Positions 8,420 to 17,399 of a DNA stretch of 64,000 nucleotides are shown one piece after another. The stretch is from assembly GCF_900188485.1 (NCBI RefSeq), contig NZ_FZPH01000024.1, positions 1 to 64,000 of the forward strand, given 5' to 3'. Positions within the stretch are counted from its first letter, which is position 1, and each line of letters opens with the position of its first letter. The stretch comes from Asanoa hainanensis (GTDB lineage Bacteria > Actinomycetota > Actinomycetes > Mycobacteriales > Micromonosporaceae). Below the pieces are notes generated by a model. It searched no databases and was not told where the DNA came from. It worked only from the letters and a program-made list of their open reading frames with translations. Both the position numbers and the translations under genes were made by a program.

Positions 8420-8425
8420 GAGGGC

Positions 8426-9625
8426 ATGACCATCCTCGTGACCGGCGGCACGGGCAACATCGGCCGCCACCTCGTCGACCACCTGCACGCCGGCAAGACC
8501 GCGTTCCGGGTGCTGGCCCGGCGGCCCGCCGCGGCCAAAGCGCTCCTGCCGACGGGCACGGACGTACACCCCGGCGACCTCAACGACCCCGTCAGCCTCG
8601 CGGCCGCACTGACCGGCGTCGATCAGGTCTTCCTCCTCTGGCCGTCGCTGAGCCCGGACGGGATCGAGAACGTCGTCGCGGCCTTCGCCGACGCGGGCGT
8701 GCGCCACGTCGTCTACGTGTCCGCCATGCAGGTCACCGACGACAACCGCCGCACCATCGGCGTCTGGGGCCAGGTCGAGCAGGCCGTGGTCGACGCCGGC
8801 CTCGGCCATACCTTCCTGCGCGCCTCCGGGTTCGCCACCAACACGCTCGGCTGGGCGGCCTCGGTCCGGGCAGGCGAGCCGGTCCGGATCCCGTACCCGG
8901 AGGCACGTCGGTCCTTGATCCACGAGGCGGACATCGCCGCCGTCGCGGCGGTCGCCCTGGCCGGAGAGCAGCCTCGAGGGTCGTGCGTCCTCACCGGGCC
9001 GCGGGCGATCAGCCAGGCCGACCAGCTCGCCGCGATCGGGGCCGCGACCGGCCAACGCGTTCGCTACGCGGAACAGCCGCCCGACGAGGCGAGGGCCGCG
9101 ATGGCGACCTGGGCCGAACCGGCCTGGGCAGAGCAGGCGGTGGCCTACTGGGCCTCGCTGGTCGACCGGCCAGAGCCCGTCACCCACACCGTCGAGGAGA
9201 TCCTCGACAGACCCGCCCGCACCTTCCGGCAGTGGGCGGACGACCACGTCGACGACTTCCGCCCGCTACCCACCCGGCAGGTCGCCGAACGTTACGTACG
9301 GGCGTTCCGAGAGGGGCGGATGGACCGGGCCCTGCGGTTGGCGGCGCCCGACATCGTGCGGGTGGCACCGCTGGAGGGTCCCGAACGGCGCGGTCTCGAC
9401 GACATCATGGCGCACAGCCAGCAGCTCACCACCGACCTGGAGATCCACGCGGTGACCGTCGACGGTCCGTTCCTCGGCCCCGACCGCTTCGCCGTGCGGT
9501 TCACGTTCGACGAGACCGACCGGCGCGACGGCCGGCGCCGCACGACGACCAAGATGTCGCTGTACACCGTCGCCGGCGGCGCCATCACCCGCGAGGAGGT
9601 GCACTACCTCACGGCGCCCGCGTGA
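8426..9625 (+). CDS. NmrA-like NAD(P)-binding protein fused to a SnoaL-like domain
   Basis: Residues 1-280 form an atypical short-chain dehydrogenase/NmrA Rossmann domain, with the dinucleotide motif VTGGTGNIG at residues 5-13 and a YVSAMQVT stretch lacking the usual Tyr-x3-Lys. Residues 290-399 are a SnoaL/NTF2-like domain. NmrA-like proteins are redox-dependent regulators or oxidoreductases of quinones and similar compounds. I chose ATG 8426 rather than the in-frame ATG 8402 because the latter lies inside the operator and the Rossmann motif should sit at the N terminus. The gene is divergent from and probably activated by the SoxR-like regulator. It overlaps the convergent gene at 9609 by 17 bases. 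Confidence 0.85.
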   Translation: MTILVTGGTGNIGRHLVDHLHAGKTAFRVLARRPAAAKALLPTGTDVHPGDLNDPVSLAAALTGVDQVFLLWPSLSPDGIENVVAAFADAGVRHVVYVSAMQVTDDNRRTIGVWGQVEQAVVDAGLGHTFLRASGFATNTLGWAASVRAGEPVRIPYPEARRSLIHEADIAAVAAVALAGEQPRGSCVLTGPRAISQADQLAAIGAATGQRVRYAEQPPDEARAAMATWAEPAWAEQAVAYWASLVDRPEPVTHTVEEILDRPARTFRQWADDHVDDFRPLPTRQVAERYVRAFREGRMDRALRLAAPDIVRVAPLEGPERRGLDDIMAHSQQLTTDLEIHAVTVDGPFLGPDRFAVRFTFDETDRRDGRRRTTTKMSLYTVAGGAITREEVHYLTAPA

Positions 9626-10052
9626 CGGTCAGATCCAGGCCCTTGGCCGGGTCGTACGTCCAGGACGCGCTCGTGCCGAACCACGTGCCCTCCTGGCGCC
9701 CGTCGCTCGGGCGCGTCGAGAACATGTCCTGCTTGACCGCCTCCGGAACGTTGAGCTGCTCCAGGATGCACTCCAGCGTGACCAGGTCGACCCCCACCTT
9801 GTCCTTGCTGCCGCGCATGTCGACGAGCAGGGTCGAGCCGTCGTCCTGCAGCTTGGTGCCGTTGCTGCTGGCGTCGCACACCGACTGCGCCGACTGGAGG
9901 GTGTTGACGTTCTCGGGTTCCTCGCCGGACGAGACGACGACCGCGACCAGGCCGATCAGCGCGAGGGCGACGATCGCGGCACCGCCGATGATCAGGGCGG
10001 CTCGGCGGGCCCTACGCGGCGACGACTCGGGTGCTTCGGTCTGCAGATACAT
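9609..10052 (-). CDS. Single-pass membrane protein of unknown function
   Basis: The 147-residue protein has a short basic cytoplasmic segment (RRARR), one transmembrane helix at about residues 20-42, and an extracytoplasmic domain of about 100 residues with two Cys that could form a disulfide. The outer domain contains DGSTLLVDMRGSKD and resembles no family I know. ATG 10052 is preceded by GAGGAGG, which fixes this start against a longer frame beginning near 10124. It lies between the convergent NmrA gene and the CapA-like gene on the same strand, with about 100 bases separating it from the latter. Confidence 0.75.
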   Translation of the reverse strand: MYLQTEAPESSPRRARRAALIIGGAAIVALALIGLVAVVVSSGEEPENVNTLQSAQSVCDASSNGTKLQDDGSTLLVDMRGSKDKVGVDLVTLECILEQLNVPEAVKQDMFSTRPSDGRQEGTWFGTSASWTYDPAKGLDLTVTRAP

Positions 10053-10159
10053 GCGGCCTCCTCGGATCAGGGACGACCGAGCCCGGTCCCCACGATCCGG
10101 TCGCCTGTTCCGCGCAACGACCACCCGGCCTCGGGGTTACGCCACCGGCGCCAAGACCG

Positions 10160-11227
10160 TCAGGACGGTGCGGCCGCCAGGCCGGTGCAGCGCGACGCGA
10201 CGCGGAGCTTGTCCTCGATCCGCTTCTTCGCGGCGCCGGAGACCAGCACCGGCTGGCCCGTGCCCGACACCGTCGCCGGGAGGAACCTGTTGGAGACCAC
10301 GGCCCCGTCGCGCACCGTCAGCTTGAGCACGCCCGAGTCCGTGCTGTGCGAGTTGCCGTACCACAGGAAGTTGCCCAGTCCGTAATGGACGTAGGTCGAG
10401 CCGATCCAGCCGTCGGTGAGCAGCGTGTGCGCATGCGTGCCGAGCACGATGTCGGCGCCGTCGCGGGCCATCCGTTTCGCGAACGTCTTCATCTGGCCGC
10501 TCGGGCACGAGCTTCCCTCGACGCCCCAGTGCATGAAGACGATGACCAGGTCGGCCTGGGACCGCGCCGCCTTGACCGCCGCCGTCGCCCGTGCCGCGTC
10601 GAACGCCATCGCCACACCGGGCCGCGAAGCGGTCGGCTTCCACGACCCCGACAGCTCCGCCACCTGCGACATGCCGAGCACCGCGATCCGCACACCCTTG
10701 ACCTCGGTGACCCACGGCGCGTACGCGTCATCGACGTTGCGACCCGCCCCGAAGATCGGATAGCTCGCCGAAGAAGCAGCCGACAGCGTGTCCAGCAGCC
10801 CGACCTGGCCGTAGTCCAGCGTGTGGTTGTTCGCCACCGACGCCGCGTCGATGCCGGCCGCCCGCAATGCCGCGAACGCGCTCTTCGGCGCCCGGAAGTG
10901 GAACCGCTTCGGCTCGGGCGTGCCCCGCCCGGTCACCGCGGTCTCCAGGTTGACGATCGTCAGGTCCGCGTCGGCCAGGGTCGAGCTGATCTTCCCGAAC
11001 GCCGTGGCCGGCTCGTCGAGCAGCCCCAACGTACGGCCGGTGAAGTGCACGTCCCCCGCGAACGCGAGCGTGATCTCGGCGGGCGACGGAGCCACCGAAG
11101 TCGGTGCGGCCGAGGGAGCCGCCGACGACGGCCCGCCCCGCCAGCGCGCCCCGGCCGCCTCACCCCCACACCCGGCCAGCAGCGCACCGGCCGCGACCAG
11201 CACCAACGCCGCGCGAGTCCGCCTCAT
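10160..11227 (-). CDS. CapA family (poly-gamma-glutamate synthesis-type) lipoprotein
   Basis: The 355-residue protein starts with a lipoprotein signal peptide whose lipobox is LLAGC (Cys20), so it should be anchored outside the membrane. After a Pro/Ala/Ser linker, the domain from about residue 50 is a CapA/PGA_cap metallophosphatase-like fold with AFAGDVHFTGR, NLETAVT, SVANNHTLDYG and VFMHWG, each carrying expected metal-ligand Asp, Asn or His residues. CapA of Bacillus takes part in poly-gamma-glutamate synthesis, but no capB or capC homologue is present here, so the substrate is unknown. It lies 59 bases downstream of the HIT gene. Confidence 0.87.
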   Translation of the reverse strand: MRRTRAALVLVAAGALLAGCGGEAAGARWRGGPSSAAPSAAPTSVAPSPAEITLAFAGDVHFTGRTLGLLDEPATAFGKISSTLADADLTIVNLETAVTGRGTPEPKRFHFRAPKSAFAALRAAGIDAASVANNHTLDYGQVGLLDTLSAASSASYPIFGAGRNVDDAYAPWVTEVKGVRIAVLGMSQVAELSGSWKPTASRPGVAMAFDAARATAAVKAARSQADLVIVFMHWGVEGSSCPSGQMKTFAKRMARDGADIVLGTHAHTLLTDGWIGSTYVHYGLGNFLWYGNSHSTDSGVLKLTVRDGAVVSNRFLPATVSGTGQPVLVSGAAKKRIEDKLRVASRCTGLAAAPS

Positions 11228-11286
11228 GACGAGAGGGTACGAGAAGGTCGCTCACTTTCCCGCCCCCGAACGGCCGGGACCCCACC

Positions 11287-11805
11287 TCAGCCGGCCGGCC
11301 AGGCCTCCGACAGGAGGTCGCGGGTGTCGGTGAGGAGCTCGGGCAGCACCTTGGTCTGCCCGACGATCGGCATGAAGTTGGCGTCGCCGCCGAACCGGGG
11401 CACCACGTGCTGGTGCAGGTGCGCGGCGATGCCGGCGCCGGCGACCGAGCCCTGGTTCAGGCCGATGTTGAAGCCGTGCGCGCCACTGACCCGGCGGATC
11501 GTGCGCATGGCGTCCTGGGTGAACGACGCCACCTCGGCGACCTCCTCGTCGGTGAGGTCGGTGTAGTCGGCGACGTGGCGATAAGGGCAGACGAGCAGGT
11601 GCCCCGGGTTGTACGGGTACAGGTTGAGCACCGCGTAGACCACCTTGCCGCGGGCCACCACCAGACTCTGATCCGGAGGCAGATGGGGTGCCCGGTCGAA
11701 CGGGCACCCGTCATCCGCTTTGTCCCCGCCGCCCTTGATGTAGGCCATCCGGTGCGGCGTCCACAACCGCTCCAGGCCGTTGGGCTCGCCGGGGTTGCCC
11801 AACAT
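11287..11805 (-). CDS. HIT family nucleotide hydrolase/phosphorylase (AP4A phosphorylase-like)
   Basis: The 172-residue protein has the histidine-triad motif HLHQHVVPR, with His129, His131 and His133, plus the upstream NLYPYNPGHLLVCPYRH segment typical of actinobacterial AP4A phosphorylases such as the mycobacterial HIT protein next to pgsA. These enzymes split diadenosine tetraphosphate or related dinucleotides. The start codon overlaps the thrS stop as TGATG, so translation is coupled. Pairing with thrS makes sense, because aminoacyl-tRNA synthetases produce AP4A as a by-product. Confidence 0.9.
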   Translation of the reverse strand: MLGNPGEPNGLERLWTPHRMAYIKGGGDKADDGCPFDRAPHLPPDQSLVVARGKVVYAVLNLYPYNPGHLLVCPYRHVADYTDLTDEEVAEVASFTQDAMRTIRRVSGAHGFNIGLNQGSVAGAGIAAHLHQHVVPRFGGDANFMPIVGQTKVLPELLTDTRDLLSEAWPAG

Positions 11806-13811
11806 CAGGCCGCCGACGGCGACACGTTGGTGCGCGAGCGGACCACCTCGACCACGTGCGCGACGGCTTCGGCCAGCGGCACCCCGTTGCGCTGCGACCC
11901 GTCCCGGTAGCGGAACGACACGGTCGAACCGGACACGTCGTCGTCACCGGCGATCGCCATGAACGGGATCTTCTGCTGCTGCGCCGTCCGGATCTTCTTC
12001 TGCATCCGGTCGTCCGACGTGTCGACCTCGGCCCGGATCCCCTCGGCCTTCAACGCGTCGACGAACGACCGCAGGTAGTCCGCATGGTCGTCGCGGATCG
12101 GGATGCCGACCACCTGCACCGGCGCCAGCCAGGCCGGGAACGCGCCCGCGTAGTGCTCGGTCAGGATGCCGAAGAACCGCTCGATCGAGCCGAACAGCGC
12201 CCGGTGGATCATCACCGGCTGCTGCCGGGTGCCGTCGGCCGCCTGGTATTCGAGCCCGAACCGCTTGGGCTGGTTGAAGTCGACCTGGATCGTCGACATC
12301 TGCCAGGTGCGGCCGATCGCGTCGCGCGCCTGCACCGAGATCTTCGGGCCGTAGAAGGCCGCGCCGCCCGGGTCGGCCACGAGCTCGAGCCCGGACTCGC
12401 GGGCCGCGGACTCGAGCTCGGCGGTCGCCTCGGCCCAGTCGGCCTCGTCACCGATGAACTTGGGCGAGTCGTCGCGGGTCGACAGCTCGAGATAGAAGTC
12501 CTCGATGCCGTAGTCACGCAGCAGGCCGAGCACGAACGCCAGCAGCGAGCGCAGCTCGCCCGGCATCTGCTCCTTGGTGCAGTAGATGTGCGAGTCGTCC
12601 ATGGTCAGGCCGCGCACCCGGGTCAGCCCGTGCACGACGCCGGACTTCTCGTAGCGGTAGACCGTGCCGAACTCGAACAGCCGCAGCGGCAGCTCCCGGT
12701 AGGACCGCCCGCGCGCCTTGAACACCAGGTTGTGCATCGGGCAGTTCATCGGCTTCAGGAAGTATTCCGCGCCCTCGAGCTGCATGGGCGGGAACATCGT
12801 GTCCTTGTAGTACGGCAGGTGCCCCGAGGTCTCGAACAGGTGGCCCTTGGTGATGTGCGGCGAGTTGACGAACTGGTAGCCGGCGACCTCGTGCTGCTGC
12901 CGCGAGTAGTTCTCCAGCTCGCGCCGGATGATCCCGCCCTTGGGGTGGAACAGCGCGAGCCCCGAGCCGATCTCGTCAGGGAACGAGAAGAGGTCCAGGT
13001 CGGCGCCGAGCTTGCGGTGGTCGCGCCGGGCGGCCTCTTCGAGCAGCTTCAGGTACGCCTTCAGCGCGTCCCGGGTCGGCCACGCCGTCCCGTACACCCG
13101 CTGCAGTTGGGGATTCTTCTCGGAACCGCGCCAGTAGGCGGCGGCCGAGCGCATCAGCTTGAACGCGCCGATCAGCCGGGTGGTCGGCAGGTGTGGGCCA
13201 CGGCACAGGTCGGACCAGCAGGTCTTGCCGCTCTCCGCGTCGACGTTGTCGTAGATCGTCAGCTCGCCGCCGCCGACCTCGACGGTCTCCTCGGAGTCGA
13301 GCTCACCGGTGCCCTTGATATCGACGAGCTGCAGCTTGTACGGCTCGTCGGCGAGCTCGGCCCGCGCCTCGTCGACCGAGGCGAACCGCCGGCGCCGGAA
13401 GCGCTGCCCGGCCTTGATGATCTCCTGCATGCGCTTCTCGAGCTTGGCCAGGTCGTCCGGCTGGAACGGCTTGGCGACGTCGAAGTCGTAGTAGAAGCCG
13501 TTGTCGATCGGCGGGCCGATGCCCAGCTTGGCCTCGGGAAACACGTCCTGCACGGCCTGCGCGAGGACGTGGGCGGTGGAGTGCCGCAGCACGTTGAGGC
13601 CGTCCGGCTCGTCCATGGCCACCGGGGTCACGGTCGCCTCGGCCTCGGGCGCCCAGTCAAGATCACGCAGCCGACCCTCGGCGTCGCGGACGACCACGAT
13701 CGCCTTCGGGCCGTTCATCGGCAGGCCGGCCGCGGCAACCGCGTCGGCCGCCGTCGTCCCCGCGGCCACGACGACGGGGTCGGCCATTGCGGGGGTACGA
13801 GATGCGGACAC
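11805..13811 (-). CDS. thrS: Threonyl-tRNA synthetase
   Basis: The 668-residue class II synthetase charges tRNA-Thr. The order of domains is a short TGS-like N terminus, the editing domain with [13 protein letters not shown] near residue 75, the catalytic core with [23 protein letters not shown] (the Cys and His are zinc ligands) and the motif 2 and 3 regions, and the anticodon-binding domain from about residue 560. Translation starts at GTG 13811 after GAGGAGA. I see no T-box leader. thrS leads the thrS-HIT unit and is divergent from the methyltransferase at 13908. Confidence 0.97.
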   Translation of the reverse strand: MSASRTPAMADPVVVAAGTTAADAVAAAGLPMNGPKAIVVVRDAEGRLRDLDWAPEAEATVTPVAMDEPDGLNVLRHSTAHVLAQAVQDVFPEAKLGIGPPIDNGFYYDFDVAKPFQPDDLAKLEKRMQEIIKAGQRFRRRRFASVDEARAELADEPYKLQLVDIKGTGELDSEETVEVGGGELTIYDNVDAESGKTCWSDLCRGPHLPTTRLIGAFKLMRSAAAYWRGSEKNPQLQRVYGTAWPTRDALKAYLKLLEEAARRDHRKLGADLDLFSFPDEIGSGLALFHPKGGIIRRELENYSRQQHEVAGYQFVNSPHITKGHLFETSGHLPYYKDTMFPPMQLEGAEYFLKPMNCPMHNLVFKARGRSYRELPLRLFEFGTVYRYEKSGVVHGLTRVRGLTMDDSHIYCTKEQMPGELRSLLAFVLGLLRDYGIEDFYLELSTRDDSPKFIGDEADWAEATAELESAARESGLELVADPGGAAFYGPKISVQARDAIGRTWQMSTIQVDFNQPKRFGLEYQAADGTRQQPVMIHRALFGSIERFFGILTEHYAGAFPAWLAPVQVVGIPIRDDHADYLRSFVDALKAEGIRAEVDTSDDRMQKKIRTAQQQKIPFMAIAGDDDVSGSTVSFRYRDGSQRNGVPLAEAVAHVVEVVRSRTNVSPSAA

Positions 13812-13907
13812 GGCGGGTCTCCTCGGTCGGTAGGACGTTTGGGTAAATGCTAGTCATCACGCCTGGCAACGCTGCGCCCAGCCGGACCTGGGCGTTACAT
13901 TCAGCTC

Positions 13908-15065
13908 GTGAGCCCGTCGGACATGATCGCCGCGCTGCAGCGCCGCTACCAGACGTTTTTCGCGACCGAGCCCGCCGTGCCGTTCGCGGTCGCCCCCGCG
14001 GGGGCGCAGGCACATGTGTTCGGCACGGGTGACCCCGTGTTCACCATCACCGTCAAGGACAACCGGGGTGCCAAGGCCCTCGCCGGCCTCGACCAGTTCG
14101 GTGTCGCCGTCGCCTACCTCCAGGGTTGGCTCGACGTCGACGGCGACCTGGCCGCCGCGCTGCGGATGCGCAAGTTCTTCAACGACTTCCACCCGATCGC
14201 CTTCCTGTCCCGGTTCACCCCGGGCGCGCTGCTGCACGGGCGGAAGGAGGACGACCGCCGGGCCATCTCGCAGCACTACGACGAGGACAGCGAGTTCTTC
14301 CTGACCTTCCTCGACGAGCGGCACCGCTGCTACACCGAGGGCGTGTTCGCCAGCGACGACGAGCCGCTCGAAGACGCGATGACCCGCAAGATGGACCTCG
14401 CGCTCGAGGCGATCGAGGTCAAGCCCGGCGACCGGGTGCTGGAGGTCGGCGGCGGCTGGGGCGCGTTCTCGGAGCACGCCGCCCGGCGGGGCATCGACGT
14501 GACGACCACGACGCTCGCGGCCGAGTCCGAGCGCTACCTCAAGGACCTGTTCGCCCGGGAGCAACTGCCAGTCAACGTGGTGCGGCAGCACATCTTCGGC
14601 TACCGGAGCGACCAGAAGTACGACGCGATCGTCAACATGGGCGTCACCGAGCACCTGCCCGACTACAAGACCACGCTGGCCAAGTACGCGGAGCTGCTCA
14701 AGCCGGGCGGCCGCGTCTACCTGGACGCCCTGGCGATGCGCCGCAAGCACGGCATCTCGACCTTCATGAAGAAGTACGTCTACCCGGGCAACTCGGCGCC
14801 GCTGCTGCTGCACCAATATCTGCGGCACGTGGCCCGCTCGCCGTTCGAGCTGGTCAGCCTGGACGACGACCGGCACAACTACTACCTGACCTGCCGCGAG
14901 TGGGCCAAGCGCCTCGACGAGCGCCGCGACGAGATCGTCGCCCGCTGGGGCGAGCCGCTCTACCGGCGGTTCCGGCTGTTCCTCTGGGGCTCGGCCGCCG
15001 GCTTCGACACCGGTCTGGTCCAGGCCTACCGCTGGGTCCTGAAGATGCCGGGCGCCCCGGCCTGA
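13908..15065 (+). CDS. Cyclopropane-fatty-acid-synthase-like SAM methyltransferase
   Basis: The 385-residue protein has the CFA synthase layout: an N-terminal lipid-related domain, HYDEDSEFF near residue 123, then the SAM-binding loop VLEVGGGWG at 177-185 and a NMGVTEHLP post-motif. In true CFA synthases the next segment after HYD is YSCAYF, whose Cys binds the essential bicarbonate. Here it reads CYTEGVF (141-147), so the Cys is replaced by Glu if aligned with a one-residue gap. The protein is therefore probably a lipid methyltransferase of different chemistry, or uses another residue. GTG 13908 is the first reasonable start. It is divergent from thrS and convergent with a TetR gene. Confidence 0.85.
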   Translation: MSPSDMIAALQRRYQTFFATEPAVPFAVAPAGAQAHVFGTGDPVFTITVKDNRGAKALAGLDQFGVAVAYLQGWLDVDGDLAAALRMRKFFNDFHPIAFLSRFTPGALLHGRKEDDRRAISQHYDEDSEFFLTFLDERHRCYTEGVFASDDEPLEDAMTRKMDLALEAIEVKPGDRVLEVGGGWGAFSEHAARRGIDVTTTTLAAESERYLKDLFAREQLPVNVVRQHIFGYRSDQKYDAIVNMGVTEHLPDYKTTLAKYAELLKPGGRVYLDALAMRRKHGISTFMKKYVYPGNSAPLLLHQYLRHVARSPFELVSLDDDRHNYYLTCREWAKRLDERRDEIVARWGEPLYRRFRLFLWGSAAGFDTGLVQAYRWVLKMPGAPA

Positions 15066-15104
15066 CCTGTCGCCGCCCGCCCGCCGCGCTCAGCCGCGGC
15101 GGGC

Positions 15105-15671
15105 TCAGGCCGGTGGGCGGAGGCCGTCCAGGACGAAGCCGAGCAGCTTGTCGGCCATGTCCGGCGCCGACTCGGTTGCCATCACCACGCCGTGGGCGAG
15201 GCGCAGCACGTCGTCGGGCTCGACCTCCTTGCGGATCGCGCCGGCCTCCTGGGCGCGGACCAGCAGGTCGCCGATGGCGTTGCGCATCACGCCCTTGCAC
15301 TCGACCAGGGTCGGCGAGCCCGTGCCCAGCATCTGCTTGACCGCGGTGCCGAGGCCTCGCTTGGCCTTGATGTAGTCGAACTCCATCCGCAGGAACTCGG
15401 CGAACGCCTCGCCGGGCGGGAACTCGGCCGAGAGGGCCCGGCCGCGCTCGGCCAGCCCCTCGATGTCGTGGCGGTAGACCTCCGCGAGCAGCGTCTCCCG
15501 GTCGGGGAAGTGGCGGTAGAGCGTGCCCGGGCCAACGCCGGCCCGGCGGGCGATGTCGTCGAGCGTGGCCTTCTCACCGTGCTCGGTGAAGGCCGCGCGG
15601 GCGGCGACCATGACCTTCTCGCGGTTGCGTCGCGCGTCGGCACGCAGCGGACGATCACCGTTCACCGCCAC
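15105..15671 (-). CDS. TetR family transcriptional regulator
   Basis: The 188-residue repressor has the TetR HTH at about residues 28-55 (ATLDDIARRAGVGPGTLYRHF) and an all-helical ligand-binding C terminus. It is divergent from the DHA2 efflux gene, with 151 bases between, and that gap contains three palindromes. I infer that it represses the exporter and itself, and is released by a substrate of the pump. GTG 15671 starts the protein; a second GTG six bases in is possible. Confidence 0.9.
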   Translation of the reverse strand: MAVNGDRPLRADARRNREKVMVAARAAFTEHGEKATLDDIARRAGVGPGTLYRHFPDRETLLAEVYRHDIEGLAERGRALSAEFPPGEAFAEFLRMEFDYIKAKRGLGTAVKQMLGTGSPTLVECKGVMRNAIGDLLVRAQEAGAIRKEVEPDDVLRLAHGVVMATESAPDMADKLLGFVLDGLRPPA

Positions 15672-15698
15672 CGCACCCCCTGCTCACTGTGGGACAAC

Positions 15699-15790
15699 AC
15701 ACTATTTCCGGAGACTGTCTCCGGATAGTGTTGCGAAATCGGAGACGTCCTCCATATGCTAGCTCAGAGCTAAGCGGAGAGTATCTCCGG
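15699..15790. promoter_or_regulatory. Three GGAGAC/GTCTCC palindromes between tetR and efflux gene
   Basis: Site 1 is a perfect 8+1+8 palindrome, CCGGAGAC-T-GTCTCCGG, at 15708-15724; its arms extend imperfectly to ACACTAT/ATAGTGT at 15699-15732. Site 2, CGGAGACGTCCTCC, at 15740-15753 is a weaker copy. Site 3, CGGAGA-GTA-TCTCCG, at 15775-15789 is perfect. A fourth short dyad, TAGCT-CAG-AGCTA, lies between sites 2 and 3 at about 15760-15772. The shared half-site suggests that several TetR dimers bind here and control both divergent genes. Confidence 0.75.
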
Positions 15791-15822
15791 TTGTCGCATC
15801 CCACTCTCGGGGGAAACACACC

Positions 15823-17298
15823 TTGTCCACGCAAACTGCTGTGCCCGCCGTCACGAGCGCGGGCACCGAGGCCCGCGCGCCGGGCCGCCTGGCGCTGCTC
15901 ATCATCGTGAGCGCCCAACTAATGCTGATCGTCGACGGCACCGTCATGAACGTCGCGCTGCCCCACATCCAGGAGGGCCTGGGCTTCTCCACCGCCGGCC
16001 TGTCGTGGGTGATCAACGCGTACACGCTGACCTTCGGCGGTCTGCTCCTGCTCGGCGGCCGGGCCGGCGACATCCTCGGCCGGCGCCGGATGTTCGTCGT
16101 CGGCATCGCCCTGTTCACCGTCGCGTCCCTGGTCGGCGGCCTCGCCACCTCGGCCGCCTGGCTGCTGGCCGCCCGCGTCGCCCAGGGAGTCGGCGCCGCC
16201 CTGGCCGGGCCCAACACGATCGCCCTGATCTCCACCACGTTCACCGAGCCCCAGCGGCGGATCCGGGCGCTCGCCCTGCTCTCCGCCATGGCCAGCGCGG
16301 GCTTCGCGATCGGCCTGATCCTCGGCGGCGTACTCACCGACGTCCTGTCCTGGCGTTGGGTCCTGTTCATCAACGTGCCGTTCGGCATCGCCGCCGTGCT
16401 GCTCGCACCCCGGCACGTCCGGGAGCCGGAGCGGCACCCGGGCCGCCTCGAATGGCCCGCCGCGGCCACCGCGACGCTCGGCATCGGCGCGCTGGTCTAC
16501 GGGTTCATCCACGCCTCGACCCACGGCTGGACCGCCGGCGAGACACTGGTCTCGCTCGCCCTGGGCGTGGTCCTGCTGGTCACGTTCCTGGCCATCCAGC
16601 TGCGGTCCGCCCAGCCGCTGGTCCCGCTGTCGCTGTTCAAGGACCGCAACCGGGCGGTCGGCTTCGTCGGGTTCCTGCTGGGCCCGGCGGCGATGATGTC
16701 GGCGTTCTACTTCCTGACCCAGTTCCTCCAGATCGTGCTCGGCTTCGGCCCGCTGAAGACCGGCCTCGCGTTCCTGCCGATGGCGGGGTCGATGTTCGCG
16801 ATGACCCGGATCGTGCCGCGGCTCCTGCACCGCATCGGCCCGCGCCCGCTAGCCCTGACCGGCGCGCCGCTGATGATGGCCGGCCTGGCGTGGCTGACCC
16901 AACTCGACACCACCAGCGGGTACGCGGGATCGCTGCTCGGCCCCATGATCCTGCTCGGCCTCGGCGGCGGCCTGACCTTCGTACCGCTGACCCCGGTGAT
17001 CATGGGTTCGGTGCAGCCGCGCGACGCGGGCGCCGCGGGCGGCGTGCTGCAGACCATGCAGCAGGTCGGCGCGACCCTGGGCCTCGCGGTGCTGATCGCG
17101 GTGTTCGGCGCGGCGGTGGGCCCACAGGGTGCCGCGGGCGCGACGGACGCGGTGAGCTTCGTACACGGCATGAACGCCGCGAACGTGGTCTCGGTGGTGA
17201 TCGCGGCGGGGCTGGTCGTGGTGGCGCTGAGCTTCCGCTCGGTCCGCCGCCCGGCGCAACGCCAGCCGGAACCGGAAGTCATCGTCGAACCGGCCTAA
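15823..17298 (+). CDS. DHA2-type (14-TM) MFS drug efflux transporter
   Basis: The 491-residue protein resembles the EmrB/QacA exporters, which expel toxic compounds using the proton gradient. Hydrophobic segments fit 14 helices. Typical motifs are present: VDGTVMNVALPHI in helix 1, LLLGGRAGDILGRRRMF (motif A), ARVAQGVGAALAGP in helix 4, and WRWVLFINVPFG in helix 6. The start is TTG 15823 after GGGGGAAA. It is divergent from the TetR gene, and its 3' end is part of a diverged tandem duplication that carries a hairpin. Confidence 0.92.
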   Translation: MSTQTAVPAVTSAGTEARAPGRLALLIIVSAQLMLIVDGTVMNVALPHIQEGLGFSTAGLSWVINAYTLTFGGLLLLGGRAGDILGRRRMFVVGIALFTVASLVGGLATSAAWLLAARVAQGVGAALAGPNTIALISTTFTEPQRRIRALALLSAMASAGFAIGLILGGVLTDVLSWRWVLFINVPFGIAAVLLAPRHVREPERHPGRLEWPAAATATLGIGALVYGFIHASTHGWTAGETLVSLALGVVLLVTFLAIQLRSAQPLVPLSLFKDRNRAVGFVGFLLGPAAMMSAFYFLTQFLQIVLGFGPLKTGLAFLPMAGSMFAMTRIVPRLLHRIGPRPLALTGAPLMMAGLAWLTQLDTTSGYAGSLLGPMILLGLGGGLTFVPLTPVIMGSVQPRDAGAAGGVLQTMQQVGATLGLAVLIAVFGAAVGPQGAAGATDAVSFVHGMNAANVVSVVIAAGLVVVALSFRSVRRPAQRQPEPEVIVEPA

Positions 17299-17309
17299 CC
17301 GCCGTCTTC

Positions 17310-17343
17310 GGAACAGGGCCTCGCTTCCGCGGGGCCCTGTTCC
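17310..17343 (+). terminator. Hairpin 1 after the efflux gene
   Basis: An 11-bp perfect stem, GGAACAGGGCC (17310-17320) with its complement at 17333-17343, closes a 12-base loop 11 bases after the stop codon. There is no T tract, so it is a terminator of the tail-less kind often seen in actinomycetes, or an mRNA-stabilising hairpin. Confidence 0.6.
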
Positions 17344-17399
17344 GTCCGAAGCGGCAGCCAGAAACGGACATCATCGCCGAACAGGCCTGGCCGCCGTTT

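Noticed and set aside
8402-8425. Earlier ATG for the NmrA-SnoaL gene
   Set aside because: It lies inside the SoxR-like operator, and the Rossmann motif expected at the N terminus begins only at the ATG at 8426.
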